The notes under the pieces are model-generated. The model saw nothing but the letters and a program-made list of their open reading frames with translations. It was not told the DNA's origin and did not search any database. Of a DNA stretch of 33,153 nt, positions 16,784 to 24,474 are shown one piece after another. The stretch comes from Muribaculaceae bacterium (GTDB lineage: Bacteria; Bacteroidota; Bacteroidia; Bacteroidales; Muribaculaceae): assembly GCA_017552595.1 (NCBI GenBank), contig JAFZPB010000180.1, forward strand, positions 1-33,153, written 5' to 3'. The position numbers were made by a program, and so were the translations under genes. The number at the start of each line of letters is the position of its first letter. Position 1 is the first letter of the stretch.

Positions 16784-17344
16784 TCAAACCCGCTCGAACA
16801 TCACGCCTGAAATTTTGCCGCAGACGTAGGCTATCGGCGGTCGGTCGGCCTGCCGCAAATTGTCTAAATATAGCGGCTCTCCCTCAACAATCACACTCAT
16901 CTGGAACGTGTCGCCCTCTCGGAGACGAGTGTTGACCGATGCGACGACGCGGAATTTCAAATCGCCAAGATACACCACATCGCATACCCGTTCAGGCTGC
17001 CACAACAGCCTGACAATGTCGCCCACTAAAAGGTCGTCGCCTACGCTTAATCGCCGCCCGAAAACAGGGATGCTGGGCGGTTCGCAATTAGCCGGTGAGC
17101 CATCGTGCTTTGCGACAAATTCTTCCCACCCAGAATATCCCACAAATCGCGATAGAATGTCGAGAGTCGTTCGGCTAGGACGGACATTTTCAGAGATATA
17201 CCCCCAAAGCCGCATGAGGGTTGTGCGGCTCACGTATGCCCTGTTGCGTTTGAGTACGCAATCGCTCAAATAATCGAAATCGGAGGGTATTGCCAATTTC
17301 TTTCCTACGGCATTCTCAATTTCATTTATAAGTTTATTTTTCAT
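16784..17344 (-). CDS. Unrecognised protein with a helical N-terminal domain
   Basis: This is a 186-residue cytoplasmic protein. The N-terminal part (about residues 1-75) contains VSRTTLMRLWGYISENVRPS followed by TLDILSRFVGYSGWEEF. The pattern S-x-TTL-x-RLWGY...TLD-x-L-x-x-F-x-GY-x-x-W recurs in Bacteroidetes proteins and looks like a small helical, possibly DNA-binding domain. The C-terminal part (about 95-186) is beta-rich and ends in AYVCGKISGV. I do not recognise a named family. It follows the Ser/Thr kinase gene by 32 bases on the same strand, so it could be that kinase's substrate or output; this is inference from position only. Confidence 0.7.
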   Translation of the reverse strand: MKNKLINEIENAVGKKLAIPSDFDYLSDCVLKRNRAYVSRTTLMRLWGYISENVRPSRTTLDILSRFVGYSGWEEFVAKHDGSPANCEPPSIPVFGRRLSVGDDLLVGDIVRLLWQPERVCDVVYLGDLKFRVVASVNTRLREGDTFQMSVIVEGEPLYLDNLRQADRPPIAYVCGKISGVMFERV

Positions 17345-17376
17345 TTTGATAAGATTTCAATAATAACTAATTGGGA

Positions 17377-18711
17377 TTAACGATTTCGGCGATTCGACAA
17401 CTTGATTGTTTTTTCACCTTGAGGACCAAGATATTTTTCATTTAAATATACCGTGATTGCCAAATCAATATTGACATTTTCTTCGGCAGAAAATTTCGGT
17501 GATAAACGTTTCCCGTATGCGGTCTTTTCCTCAGCGACCTTAGTGAGGAACTCGTTGTTGTTCAGATACCTGTTGTCAGAAAGAGTGTCGATAAAATGAA
17601 GAAATTTAGTTTCGCGGGCTAATTTATCCACTAGTCGGCAACCGTCGTAGATTGCCTTGTCAACGTCCTTTTGATGGGCGGATTTTGCGTCACGTTCTGC
17701 AAGCAAGTCATTGACTGATTGGTTCGACTCTTCCAAGAGTGCTTGTAGAGAATCGTTCCTATGTGACAGCACTTCGCGCGTGAAAGAATTTTCAGTCGCA
17801 AGGCTGTCGCGGAGAGCCTGTTGTCTCAATGCGAAATCGGCCTTCAGTTGCTCAACATCCTCTCCGCCAATCACTGCGGGCCGCATGTTTCTCGCAAACA
17901 AGAAAGAGCCGACAGCCACAACCGCCAAAACGACAACGCCTAAAGCTGTACGCAAAAGGAATTTTCGTCGGTTTTCCCGTTTCAGAATGTCGCTCCGCAC
18001 AGAAGCGACACTCTCGTAGCCTCCAGCGGCTGGACGCTGACAGCGGCGGGCAACCGATTCACACACACCTCCCAAATCCATTCTCATGGCAAGCACACCA
18101 AGGCTGAAGATGTCGTTGCGGACATCGGCAACCGACGCCGTAGATTGTTCATCCGACATATAATCCGACGTGCCTGCCGGCTGCTTAAGAACAGCATAGT
18201 CGTCGGCGTCCGACAAGCCGAAATCAATCAATTTGGCGTGACTTGCATTGCGTGTGACAATAATATTTGTGGGCTTAATGTCGCGGTGGACAACGCCCTG
18301 CGCGTGGGCATAATCAATCGCATCGAGAATCTCGCCAAAGATGCGGCGACGGTCAGTCCGGTTGAGCCCACCCTCGTCGAGAGCTTCACGGAGAGTCATT
18401 CCGTCGATCCACTCCATTACGATGCACGGGCCAAGGCCTTCGACATCTTCCATGCCGCTTGTGGCCACAATGTTCTGATGCTGGAGACGAATCATCAGTT
18501 CAAACTCCTTACGCAGACGCATTTCGGCCGACGCACGACCAGCCGCGTCCTTTGGCACCCCTTTCAGAAGCCACCATCGACCATAACGCTTCGCACGGGC
18601 GATGACGTTGATTTCCGTCACACGAAAAACGTCTATCTCCGTGAACGACGAACCGATTCCCTCGAAAGAGTCGGACAAATATCCCGATGCTATCGAATCT
18701 GTTTCATTCAT
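17377..18711 (-). CDS. Membrane-anchored eukaryotic-like Ser/Thr protein kinase
   Basis: From the ATG at 18711 the protein has 444 residues. An ATG at 18798 would lie upstream of the TATCTTTG promoter box, so I reject it. The kinase domain covers about residues 20-245. K50 (WWLLKG) is the ATP-anchoring lysine and E69 the likely helix-C partner. The catalytic loop is VHRDIKPTNIIV (D144, N149) and the metal site LIDFGLSD (D163). A glycine-rich loop is not obvious in the N-lobe. One membrane helix lies at about 251-273. A coiled-coil-like stretch (about 283-350) and a small C-terminal extracytoplasmic domain follow. It probably phosphorylates cytoplasmic targets in response to an envelope signal. 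The next gene codes for an unrecognised small protein. Confidence 0.88.
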   Translation of the reverse strand: MNETDSIASGYLSDSFEGIGSSFTEIDVFRVTEINVIARAKRYGRWWLLKGVPKDAAGRASAEMRLRKEFELMIRLQHQNIVATSGMEDVEGLGPCIVMEWIDGMTLREALDEGGLNRTDRRRIFGEILDAIDYAHAQGVVHRDIKPTNIIVTRNASHAKLIDFGLSDADDYAVLKQPAGTSDYMSDEQSTASVADVRNDIFSLGVLAMRMDLGGVCESVARRCQRPAAGGYESVASVRSDILKRENRRKFLLRTALGVVVLAVVAVGSFLFARNMRPAVIGGEDVEQLKADFALRQQALRDSLATENSFTREVLSHRNDSLQALLEESNQSVNDLLAERDAKSAHQKDVDKAIYDGCRLVDKLARETKFLHFIDTLSDNRYLNNNEFLTKVAEEKTAYGKRLSPKFSAEENVNIDLAITVYLNEKYLGPQGEKTIKLSNRRNR

Positions 18712-18719
18712 TTCATTCG

Positions 18720-18727
18720 CAAAGATA
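18720..18727 (-). promoter_or_regulatory. -7 box of the kinase gene
   Basis: TATCTTTG on the minus strand ends 8 bases before the ATG at 18711. No TTTG at the usual spacing is visible. Its position decides the start codon. Confidence 0.5.
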
Positions 18728-18774
18728 CTACATTTTCCTAAGTTACACCATAAAACGGAAAATCTATCTCGCAT

Positions 18775-18805
18775 TTTGTAAATAAAAGAATCTTTCATAT
18801 ATTTG
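18775..18805 (+). promoter_or_regulatory. Promoter of the DUF3828-like gene
   Basis: TTTG (18775-18778), 19 bases, then TATATTTG (18798-18805) is a perfect consensus match. The ATG at 18875 leaves a leader of roughly 60 bases. Confidence 0.85.
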
Positions 18806-18874
18806 CAGTGTCATTACATCTAATTGACACTCAAATATAATTTAACATTGTCCAATCCATAAAAAACTCCAATT

Positions 18875-19363
18875 ATGCTTAAGGTAACATTTCGGGCACT
18901 CCTCTGTTCATTATTGATTATGGTAATTACTTTCGGTTCGGCTAACGCCACATCAGTAGTCTATCCCAAAGTGGCGAAAAAGGCAGCAGTTGTGCCACCA
19001 AGAGACGGGTTCAACAATCAAGAAGCAGTTAAGATGTTGAAAACGTTCTACAACAAAGTAATAAGGAACGGTTGCTCCAGCAAATATAGCCACGTCAAAG
19101 CGGCCACCACTTCAAAAATGTTGCAGAAGATAAAGAACAAAGAGGCAATCATTGATTGCAACTATTTCACAGGCGCTGGCGGAGAAATGTGCGACGACAG
19201 TATTGTTTCCGTTAAATCCATAGGAAACCATAAATTCAAAGTGGTTATTCGCGGGCATTACGGCGGTGAGCCAAAGAACTCTCCCAACTACCGCTACACA
19301 ACATCCAAGACAGTCACAGTCGTCAAATCCGACGGCAAGTACCTAATCGACGACGTAAAATAG
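18875..19363 (+). CDS. Secreted DUF3828-like protein
   Basis: This is a 162-residue protein with a signal peptide (about residues 1-25, hydrophobic core LLCSLLIMVITFGSANA). The mature part begins with a basic/proline stretch and then NNQEAVKMLKTFYNKVI. Further on are ATTSKMLQKIKNKEAIIDCN, YFTG and a closing SDGKYLIDDVK. The pattern of an N-terminal helix followed by strands that end in a K-DGKYLIDDV motif fits DUF3828/NTF2-like exported proteins. Two cysteines (in IIDCNYF and GEMCDD) could form a disulfide in the periplasm. It has its own promoter, is divergent from the kinase, and its stop is 14 bases from the convergent rlmD stop. Function is unknown. Confidence 0.75.
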   Translation: MLKVTFRALLCSLLIMVITFGSANATSVVYPKVAKKAAVVPPRDGFNNQEAVKMLKTFYNKVIRNGCSSKYSHVKAATTSKMLQKIKNKEAIIDCNYFTGAGGEMCDDSIVSVKSIGNHKFKVVIRGHYGGEPKNSPNYRYTTSKTVTVVKSDGKYLIDDVK

Positions 19364-19377
19364 TTAGTTATTTCAAG

Positions 19378-20805
19378 TCAATTTATAGCGTCGCCGCTTC
19401 GCAAAACGAGGCTAGCGACGTTTTCTACGTGTTGTGTATGGGGAAACATGTCGACTGGCTGGATGGCGGTAACGTCGTAGCGAGCATGGAGTAATTGCAA
19501 GTCGCGTGCCTGTGTAGCGGGGTTGCAACTGACATATACAATCCTCTGTGGCAACGCGTTGAGTATGGTATCGACGACGCTCTGATGCATGCCAGCACGC
19601 GGCGGGTCGACTATCATCACGTCGGGACGGCCATGCTCTGCGATGAAATCGTCGGTCAAGACATCCTTCATATCGCCAGCGAAGAATTCGATGTTGTCGA
19701 TACCGTTAACTTCCGAGTTGATACGAGCATTGACAATTGCCTCCTCAACATACTCGATGCCGATGACACGGCGACATTTGCGGGCTACAAAGTTGGCAAT
19801 TGTGCCCGAACCGGTATAGAGGTCGTAAACGAGTTCGTCGCCTTTGAGGTCAGCAAAATCGCGAGCCACTTTATAAAGTTCGTAGGCTTGGCGGGAATTG
19901 GTTTGATAGAACGACTTCACCCCCACCCTAAACCTCAAGCCTTCCATCTCTTCCTCTATGAAGTCGCGACCTTTGAAAGCGATGATTTCTTGGTCGCCGA
20001 TAGTGTCGTTGAGTTTGGTATTAATTAAGTATAGTAGGGACGAGATTTCGGGGAAATTATTGACCACTTCCTCGAGCAACGCCTTGATGGCTTCAGGCTG
20101 GTCCTCGCCGAAACTGATGACAACCATAATCTCGCCAGTCGAGGAGATTCGAACCATCATCGTCCGCAACAGTCCGTGGTTCTCGCGAAGGTCGTAGAAC
20201 GAGAGTCCATGAGCCTTGCCATAGTCACGGACAAACAGTCGGATGCGATTGGAGATGTCATCCTGCAAATGGCAACAGTCGATATCAAGCACTTTGTCGA
20301 ACGCCCCGGGAATATGAAAGCCGCATGCGTCGCGGTCGGTAAATTCCTCGCCGCTCTGCAACTGCTCCCACGTTAGCCATCGCTTATTGGAGAACGTGTA
20401 CTCCATCTTATTGCGATACGCCCAAATGTCGGCTGAGCCCAAAATCGGTCGCACTTCCGGAATGGGAATTTTTGCGATACGCTCCATTGCATCGACCACT
20501 TGCTGACGTTTACAACGCAACTGAAATTCGTAAGGCAGATGCTGCCAACGGCAACCGCCGCAAATCGTGAAGTGGCCACATAGCGGCTCCTCTCGTATTT
20601 CCGACGGCTTCACAAGACGCTCGATTCTACCTTCCGAGTAACTTTTCTTGCTCTTGAGGATTTTCACGTCAGCGATATCGCCAGGTGCTCCGAAAGGAAT
20701 AAAAACCACCTTTTCGTTGACTCGCGCAACGGCATTTCCTTCCGCGGCGACATCAGTTATCTCTACGCCCTCAATGACGGGCTGCTCTTTTTTCTTCCGT
20801 GACAA
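19378..20805 (-). CDS. rlmD: 23S rRNA (uracil-5-)-methyltransferase RlmD/RumA family
   Basis: This SAM-dependent enzyme makes 5-methyluridine in 23S rRNA. An N-terminal TRAM domain is followed by an iron-sulfur cluster motif (CGHFTICGGCRW, plus a later CC pair in DIDCCHLQ). The Rossmann methyltransferase domain has YDLYTGSGTIANFVA and DPPRAGM, and the catalytic cysteine is in VSCNPATQARD. The start is TTG at 20805 (reads LSRKKKEQPVIEGVEITDV), because as I recall Bacteroides homologues begin M-x-RKKK at this point. There is no in-frame ATG nearby, and an upstream TTG at 20835 overlaps the -7 box. From there the protein has 475 residues. Whether U1939 or another site is the target is not decidable here. 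Confidence 0.92.
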   Translation of the reverse strand: MSRKKKEQPVIEGVEITDVAAEGNAVARVNEKVVFIPFGAPGDIADVKILKSKKSYSEGRIERLVKPSEIREEPLCGHFTICGGCRWQHLPYEFQLRCKRQQVVDAMERIAKIPIPEVRPILGSADIWAYRNKMEYTFSNKRWLTWEQLQSGEEFTDRDACGFHIPGAFDKVLDIDCCHLQDDISNRIRLFVRDYGKAHGLSFYDLRENHGLLRTMMVRISSTGEIMVVISFGEDQPEAIKALLEEVVNNFPEISSLLYLINTKLNDTIGDQEIIAFKGRDFIEEEMEGLRFRVGVKSFYQTNSRQAYELYKVARDFADLKGDELVYDLYTGSGTIANFVARKCRRVIGIEYVEEAIVNARINSEVNGIDNIEFFAGDMKDVLTDDFIAEHGRPDVMIVDPPRAGMHQSVVDTILNALPQRIVYVSCNPATQARDLQLLHARYDVTAIQPVDMFPHTQHVENVASLVLRSGDAIN

Positions 20806-20832
20806 AACTTTGTTCTTTTTAAATTTCGCAAA

Positions 20833-20840
20833 CAAAAATA
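20833..20840 (-). promoter_or_regulatory. -7 box of rlmD
   Basis: TATTTTTG on the minus strand overlaps the alternative TTG at 20835, so a transcript from here can only start translation further in, at TTG 20805. The -33 box is not clear. Confidence 0.45.
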
Positions 20841-20903
20841 CTCATTTTTTGCGGAAAAAAGCATTTTTATATCGAAAATCCAAGCGGCATCGGTTTTTTT
20901 TCG

Positions 20904-20911
20904 TAATTTTG
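20904..20911 (+). promoter_or_regulatory. -7 box of the polyprenyl synthase-tatD operon
   Basis: TAATTTTG lies 36 bases before the ATG at 20948. No TTTG is found 19-22 bases upstream. Confidence 0.5.
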
Positions 20912-20947
20912 AGAAATGTAACAATTACCGACTTAACACTACTTGTC

Positions 20948-21904
20948 ATGGCATTACTCGACGAAATCGGCGATTTCATCAACACGGAAATAGAATCAAT
21001 CGCATATCCTGAAAAGCCAGCCGGCCTTTACGACCCTATCCGTTACACCCTCGAAGGAGGCGGCAAACGCCTGCGCCCCACCCTGCTCCTCGCCTCTTGC
21101 CACGCATTCTGCGGCGACTATCGCCGTGCCGTCAAGCAGGCCGTAGGCATTGAGATGTACCACAATTTCACGCTCCTCCACGACGATGTGATGGACCGCT
21201 CCGCAATGCGACGCGGGAAGCCCACCGTTCACGTCAAGTGGAACGAAGCGACGGCAATCCTTTCGGGCGACACCATGCTGACAATGGCTTCTCAATTGAT
21301 AGCGGAAAACGCCAAAGACAAAACGGCAAACGTAGTCGACATTTTCAATCGTATGGGAATTGAAGTCGCTGAAGGGCAACAATTCGATATGGACTTCGAA
21401 AAACGCGACGACGTCACTCTTGACGAATACCTTGAAATGATTCGCCTGAAAACCTCAGTGCTGCTCGGTTGCGCCTGCGAAATCGGGGCTATCATGGGCG
21501 ACGCATCGCCCGAAGACGCAGCCCGACTGCGCGATATGGCCATCGACATGGGTATAGCGTTCCAACTTCAAGACGACTATCTCGACACCTTCGGCAACCC
21601 CGCCACATTCGGCAAACGCATCGGCGGCGACATCCTAAACGCGAAGAAAACCGCTTTGCTCATCATCGCGACAAGCCGCGACGCATCGCTGCATTCTATT
21701 ATTAAAAGCGACATTCCTGACGATGATAAAATTCGAAAAGTCAGCGATATCTACGTCGCTACTGGAGCCACCGACGAATGTCGCAGATTGATTGGTCACT
21801 ATTCCGAAAAGGCAGTAAAACGCCTTGACGAAATCGCCATTTCATCCGAGTCAAAAGCCATCTTCCGAAGCATTATTCAGAAATCAGCCGTCCGCAACGT
21901 ATAG
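20948..21904 (+). CDS. Polyprenyl diphosphate synthase
   Basis: This trans-prenyltransferase condenses isopentenyl diphosphate onto an allylic diphosphate. The first Asp-rich motif is DDVMD (79-83) within FTLLHDDVMDRSAMRRGKPT. The second is DDYLD (209-213) within AFQLQDDYLDTFGNPATFGK. EGGGKRLRP (36-44) binds the diphosphate. I chose the ATG at 20948 (MALLDEIGDF), giving 318 residues. The frame runs on upstream into the rlmD promoter region. The product is likely short chain (C15-C20), but chain length cannot be read safely from sequence. tatD follows after 4 bases. The residue before the first motif (F74, T75) is where chain length is usually set. Confidence 0.92.
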   Translation: MALLDEIGDFINTEIESIAYPEKPAGLYDPIRYTLEGGGKRLRPTLLLASCHAFCGDYRRAVKQAVGIEMYHNFTLLHDDVMDRSAMRRGKPTVHVKWNEATAILSGDTMLTMASQLIAENAKDKTANVVDIFNRMGIEVAEGQQFDMDFEKRDDVTLDEYLEMIRLKTSVLLGCACEIGAIMGDASPEDAARLRDMAIDMGIAFQLQDDYLDTFGNPATFGKRIGGDILNAKKTALLIIATSRDASLHSIIKSDIPDDDKIRKVSDIYVATGATDECRRLIGHYSEKAVKRLDEIAISSESKAIFRSIIQKSAVRNV

Positions 21905-21908
21905 CGCC

Positions 21909-22682
21909 ATGCTAATCGATACCCACACCCATCTCTACCTTGAAGAGTTTCAGCCGTCGCCCGAAGACGCCGTTCAACGTGCCTTCGATGCCGGCGTGGG
22001 CCATCTCGTTTTTCCCAACGTGGATTTGACCACAATTGAGCCGATGCTCGCTCTTCATGAGAAATTTCCCATCCAAACATCCGTAGCGATGGGTTTGCAT
22101 CCCACCGAAATCCACGAAGGCTGGCAAAACGACCTCGACAAAATCAAAGCGGTTTTCGACAAAGGTGGCTATGTTGCCGTCGGCGAAGTGGGCATCGACC
22201 TTTATTGGGACAAAACTTTCGGAAAAGAGCAGGCGGAAGTCTTTGATGCTCAACTCGGTTGGGCATTCGATACCGACCTCCCTGTTATTATCCATTGCCG
22301 CGAAGGACTTGACGCGATACTCGACGTTTTCGAGGGCAGAAAAGGGCATATTCCGCAGAGCGTGTTCCACAGTTTCGGTGGCACCATAGAAGACGTGGCA
22401 CACATTCGCCGCTACGGCGACCACTACTTCGGCATCAACGGCATTGTCACTTTCAAAAACTCACGTCTTCGCGAAGTGCTCCCTGCAATCGGAATCGACC
22501 GAATTCTGCTCGAAACCGACTCGCCCTATCTCGCGCCCGTTCCACATCGTGGACACCGCAACGAATCGGCATTCCTCATCCACACGGCCGCCCATGTTGC
22601 CCAATCTTTAGGAATTGAAATTGCTGAAGTAGAGAGCATTACCACGGCTTCGGCACGCCGCTTTTTCGGGATAAAAACATAG
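21909..22682 (+). CDS. tatD: TatD-family metal-dependent deoxyribonuclease
   Basis: This is a TIM-barrel hydrolase of the TatD/YcfH family: divalent-metal 3'-5' exonuclease-type DNases linked to DNA repair and fragmentation. The first metal ligands are H6 and H8 in MLIDTHTHLYLEE. The bridging glutamate is in AVGEVGIDLYWD. Later His residues are in VIIHCREGLDA and VFHSFGG. The last Asp is in LLETDSPYLAPVPHRGHRNE, the family signature. From the ATG at 21909 the protein has 257 residues, the usual size. The start is 4 bases after the prenyl synthase stop, so the two are cotranscribed. Confidence 0.94.
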   Translation: MLIDTHTHLYLEEFQPSPEDAVQRAFDAGVGHLVFPNVDLTTIEPMLALHEKFPIQTSVAMGLHPTEIHEGWQNDLDKIKAVFDKGGYVAVGEVGIDLYWDKTFGKEQAEVFDAQLGWAFDTDLPVIIHCREGLDAILDVFEGRKGHIPQSVFHSFGGTIEDVAHIRRYGDHYFGINGIVTFKNSRLREVLPAIGIDRILLETDSPYLAPVPHRGHRNESAFLIHTAAHVAQSLGIEIAEVESITTASARRFFGIKT

Positions 22683-22708
22683 CCGACACGAATTTTACTC
22701 GTCAATAA

Positions 22709-22739
22709 TTTGACAAAACAGAAATTCTTGCTAATTTTG
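22709..22739 (+). promoter_or_regulatory. Promoter of the DUF4332 gene
   Basis: TTTG (22709-22712), 19 bases, then TAATTTTG (22732-22739) matches the consensus fully. The ATG is at 22780. Confidence 0.85.
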
Positions 22740-22779
22740 TAAAAATTACTTTCATCATTAACTTTAAATCAACCCTAAC

Positions 22780-23187
22780 ATGGATTACAAAATCATTGAC
22801 ATCGAAGGCGTAGGCGACGTTTATGCTGAAAAACTCATCGCCGCAGGTATTAACAAAGTGAGCGAACTCCTCGAAAAATGCGCCGCTCCCGAAGGCCGCA
22901 AAGCCCTCGCCGAAGCCACAGGAATCAGCCCCAAACTCATCCTAAAATGGACCAACCATGCCGACCTTTTCCGCATCGACGGCGTAGGACCGCAATTTGC
23001 CGAACTTCTCGAAGCAGCCGGCGTTGACACTGTCAAAGAATTCCGCCACCGCCTGGCAGAAAACCTCGTGCCGAAATTGGAAGAAGTCAATGCAGCCAAA
23101 AACATCTGCAACCGCGTTCCTTCCGTTAAAGAAGTGCAGAAAATGATTGACCAAGCCAAAGAACTCGAGCCGAAAGTAACTTACTAA
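22780..23187 (+). CDS. DUF4332 helix-hairpin-helix protein
   Basis: This 135-residue protein is built of two helix-hairpin-helix-like repeats, IDIEGVGDVYAEKLIAAGIN and FRIDGVGPQFAELLEAAGVD. The GVG turns are typical of non-specific nucleic-acid binding. The architecture is that of DUF4332. It has no signal peptide or membrane segment, so it should be cytoplasmic and may bind DNA or RNA. The C-terminal part is helical (VPKLEEVNAAKNICNRVP). It has its own strong promoter and its own terminator, so it is a monocistronic gene, possibly well expressed. Its role is unknown. Confidence 0.88.
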   Translation: MDYKIIDIEGVGDVYAEKLIAAGINKVSELLEKCAAPEGRKALAEATGISPKLILKWTNHADLFRIDGVGPQFAELLEAAGVDTVKEFRHRLAENLVPKLEEVNAAKNICNRVPSVKEVQKMIDQAKELEPKVTY

Positions 23188-23211
23188 TCGTCGATTTTTT
23201 CTTATCATCAC

Positions 23212-23248
23212 ATCGGGGCCGACTCTGACGTCGCCCCGATTTTGTTTT
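23212..23248 (+). terminator. Rho-independent terminator of the DUF4332 gene
   Basis: ATCGGGGC (23212-23219) pairs with GCCCCGAT (23233-23240), with an inner GAC/GTC extension after one bulged C. TTTGTTTT follows. The last bases of this T-run are also the -33 box of mltG. Confidence 0.88.
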
Positions 23249-23276
23249 GCGATATAACGGAATTTTCCTACCTTTG
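23246..23276 (+). promoter_or_regulatory. mltG promoter
   Basis: TTTG (23246-23249), 19 bases, then TACCTTTG (23269-23276) is a perfect match. The ATG at 23292 is 15 bases downstream, so a longer frame opening at 23247 can be ruled out as the start. Confidence 0.85.
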
Positions 23277-23291
23277 CAAAAACATTCCGCC

Positions 23292-24386
23292 ATGCCCAAA
23301 AGCCGAAAATCCAATAATCCACGTCGCAAACGCGGCTCTCGCAAGAAAATGTCGTTCCGGGCGCTCTTCGAAAAGCGTAACCGAAAGAAACTCATAGTCC
23401 TCGCCAGCGCCGCACTCGTCACGATTGTCATCGCCGTGATTATCCTCGCCTACGCTTTCAAGTCGTACCACGGCGAAGGAACGGTCATCTACTTCCCTGC
23501 CGACGCGACAAAAGAAGCAGTCGGCGACACTCTCCACAACCGGCTTGGCGAATTCGGCGACCGCACTTTCTCGTTGTGGAAAAAACTCGGCGGAAAACCC
23601 GACAGGGCTTTCGGCGCGTATCGCGTGTCAGACGGGCAAAGTGCCGCCAAACTGGCACGACGAATCTGCACCGCCACACAATCGCCCGTAAAAGTCACAT
23701 TCAATAACGTACGCACACTCGACAATCTCGCTGACCGCCTCGCCCGACAAATGGCATTCTCTCGCGAAGATTTCCTCGCCGCTGCCGACTCCGTTCTCTC
23801 CGCCGAAGGCTACAAACCTGAAGAATACCCCGCGATATTCCTCCCCGATACATACGAATTCTATTGGACAATCTCCGCTACAACTTTCGTCAATAAGATG
23901 CTCGACCAGTTCCATAGTTTTTGGAACGACGAACGCACTGCCAAAGCCAAAGTATTAGGCTTGACGCCCGTAGAAGTTTCTTCATTGGCGGCAATCGTTG
24001 AAAGCGAGTCGGCAAAACTCGACGAACGGCCAAAAATCGCACGGCTTTATCTCAACCGCCTCAAAATCGGCATGCGACTGCAGGCCGACCCGACCGTCAA
24101 ATTCGCTCTCGGCGACTTCGGCTTACGCCGACTTATGGGACGACATCTCCAAGTGGAATCACCTTACAACACGTATCGTCACGCCGGACTGACACCAGGG
24201 CCCATTAGAATACCATCAAAGCGTACTCTCGACGACGTTTTGAACGCACCGCAGCACGATTATCTTTATATGTGCGCCAAGGAAGACTTCTCTGGCTATC
24301 ACAACTTCGCCGTTGACTACCCCACTCACATGGCAAACGCCCGCCGCTACCAAGCCGAACTCAACCGCCGCGGAATATTCAAGTAA
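23292..24386 (+). CDS. mltG: Endolytic murein transglycosylase MltG (YceG family)
   Basis: This inner-membrane lytic transglycosylase cuts nascent glycan strands and is thought to set their length. The 364-residue protein has a short basic cytoplasmic N-terminus and one membrane helix at about 34-56. A LysM-like region follows (RVSDGQSAAKLARRI), then the YceG catalytic domain. The catalytic glutamate should be E237 in SLAAIVESESAKLDERPKIA. Other family motifs are LYLNRLKIGMRLQADPTVKF, YNTYRHAGLTPGPIRIPS and HNFAVDYPTHMANARRYQAEL near the C-terminus. The start was chosen from the promoter position. It is convergent with mcrC, 88 bases away. Confidence 0.94.
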   Translation: MPKSRKSNNPRRKRGSRKKMSFRALFEKRNRKKLIVLASAALVTIVIAVIILAYAFKSYHGEGTVIYFPADATKEAVGDTLHNRLGEFGDRTFSLWKKLGGKPDRAFGAYRVSDGQSAAKLARRICTATQSPVKVTFNNVRTLDNLADRLARQMAFSREDFLAAADSVLSAEGYKPEEYPAIFLPDTYEFYWTISATTFVNKMLDQFHSFWNDERTAKAKVLGLTPVEVSSLAAIVESESAKLDERPKIARLYLNRLKIGMRLQADPTVKFALGDFGLRRLMGRHLQVESPYNTYRHAGLTPGPIRIPSKRTLDDVLNAPQHDYLYMCAKEDFSGYHNFAVDYPTHMANARRYQAELNRRGIFK

Positions 24387-24474
24387 AGAGGAAAGGGGAT
24401 AGTTGAAAGATTTTTGGTCTAGTTCCTGACGGCGGTTGACTGTTCCGCGTTCCATGGTGGTACGGTCGCGATTA

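Noticed and set aside
20648-20947. N-terminal extension of the prenyl synthase
   Set aside because: It overlaps the divergent rlmD gene and both promoters; family members start at about MALLDEI.
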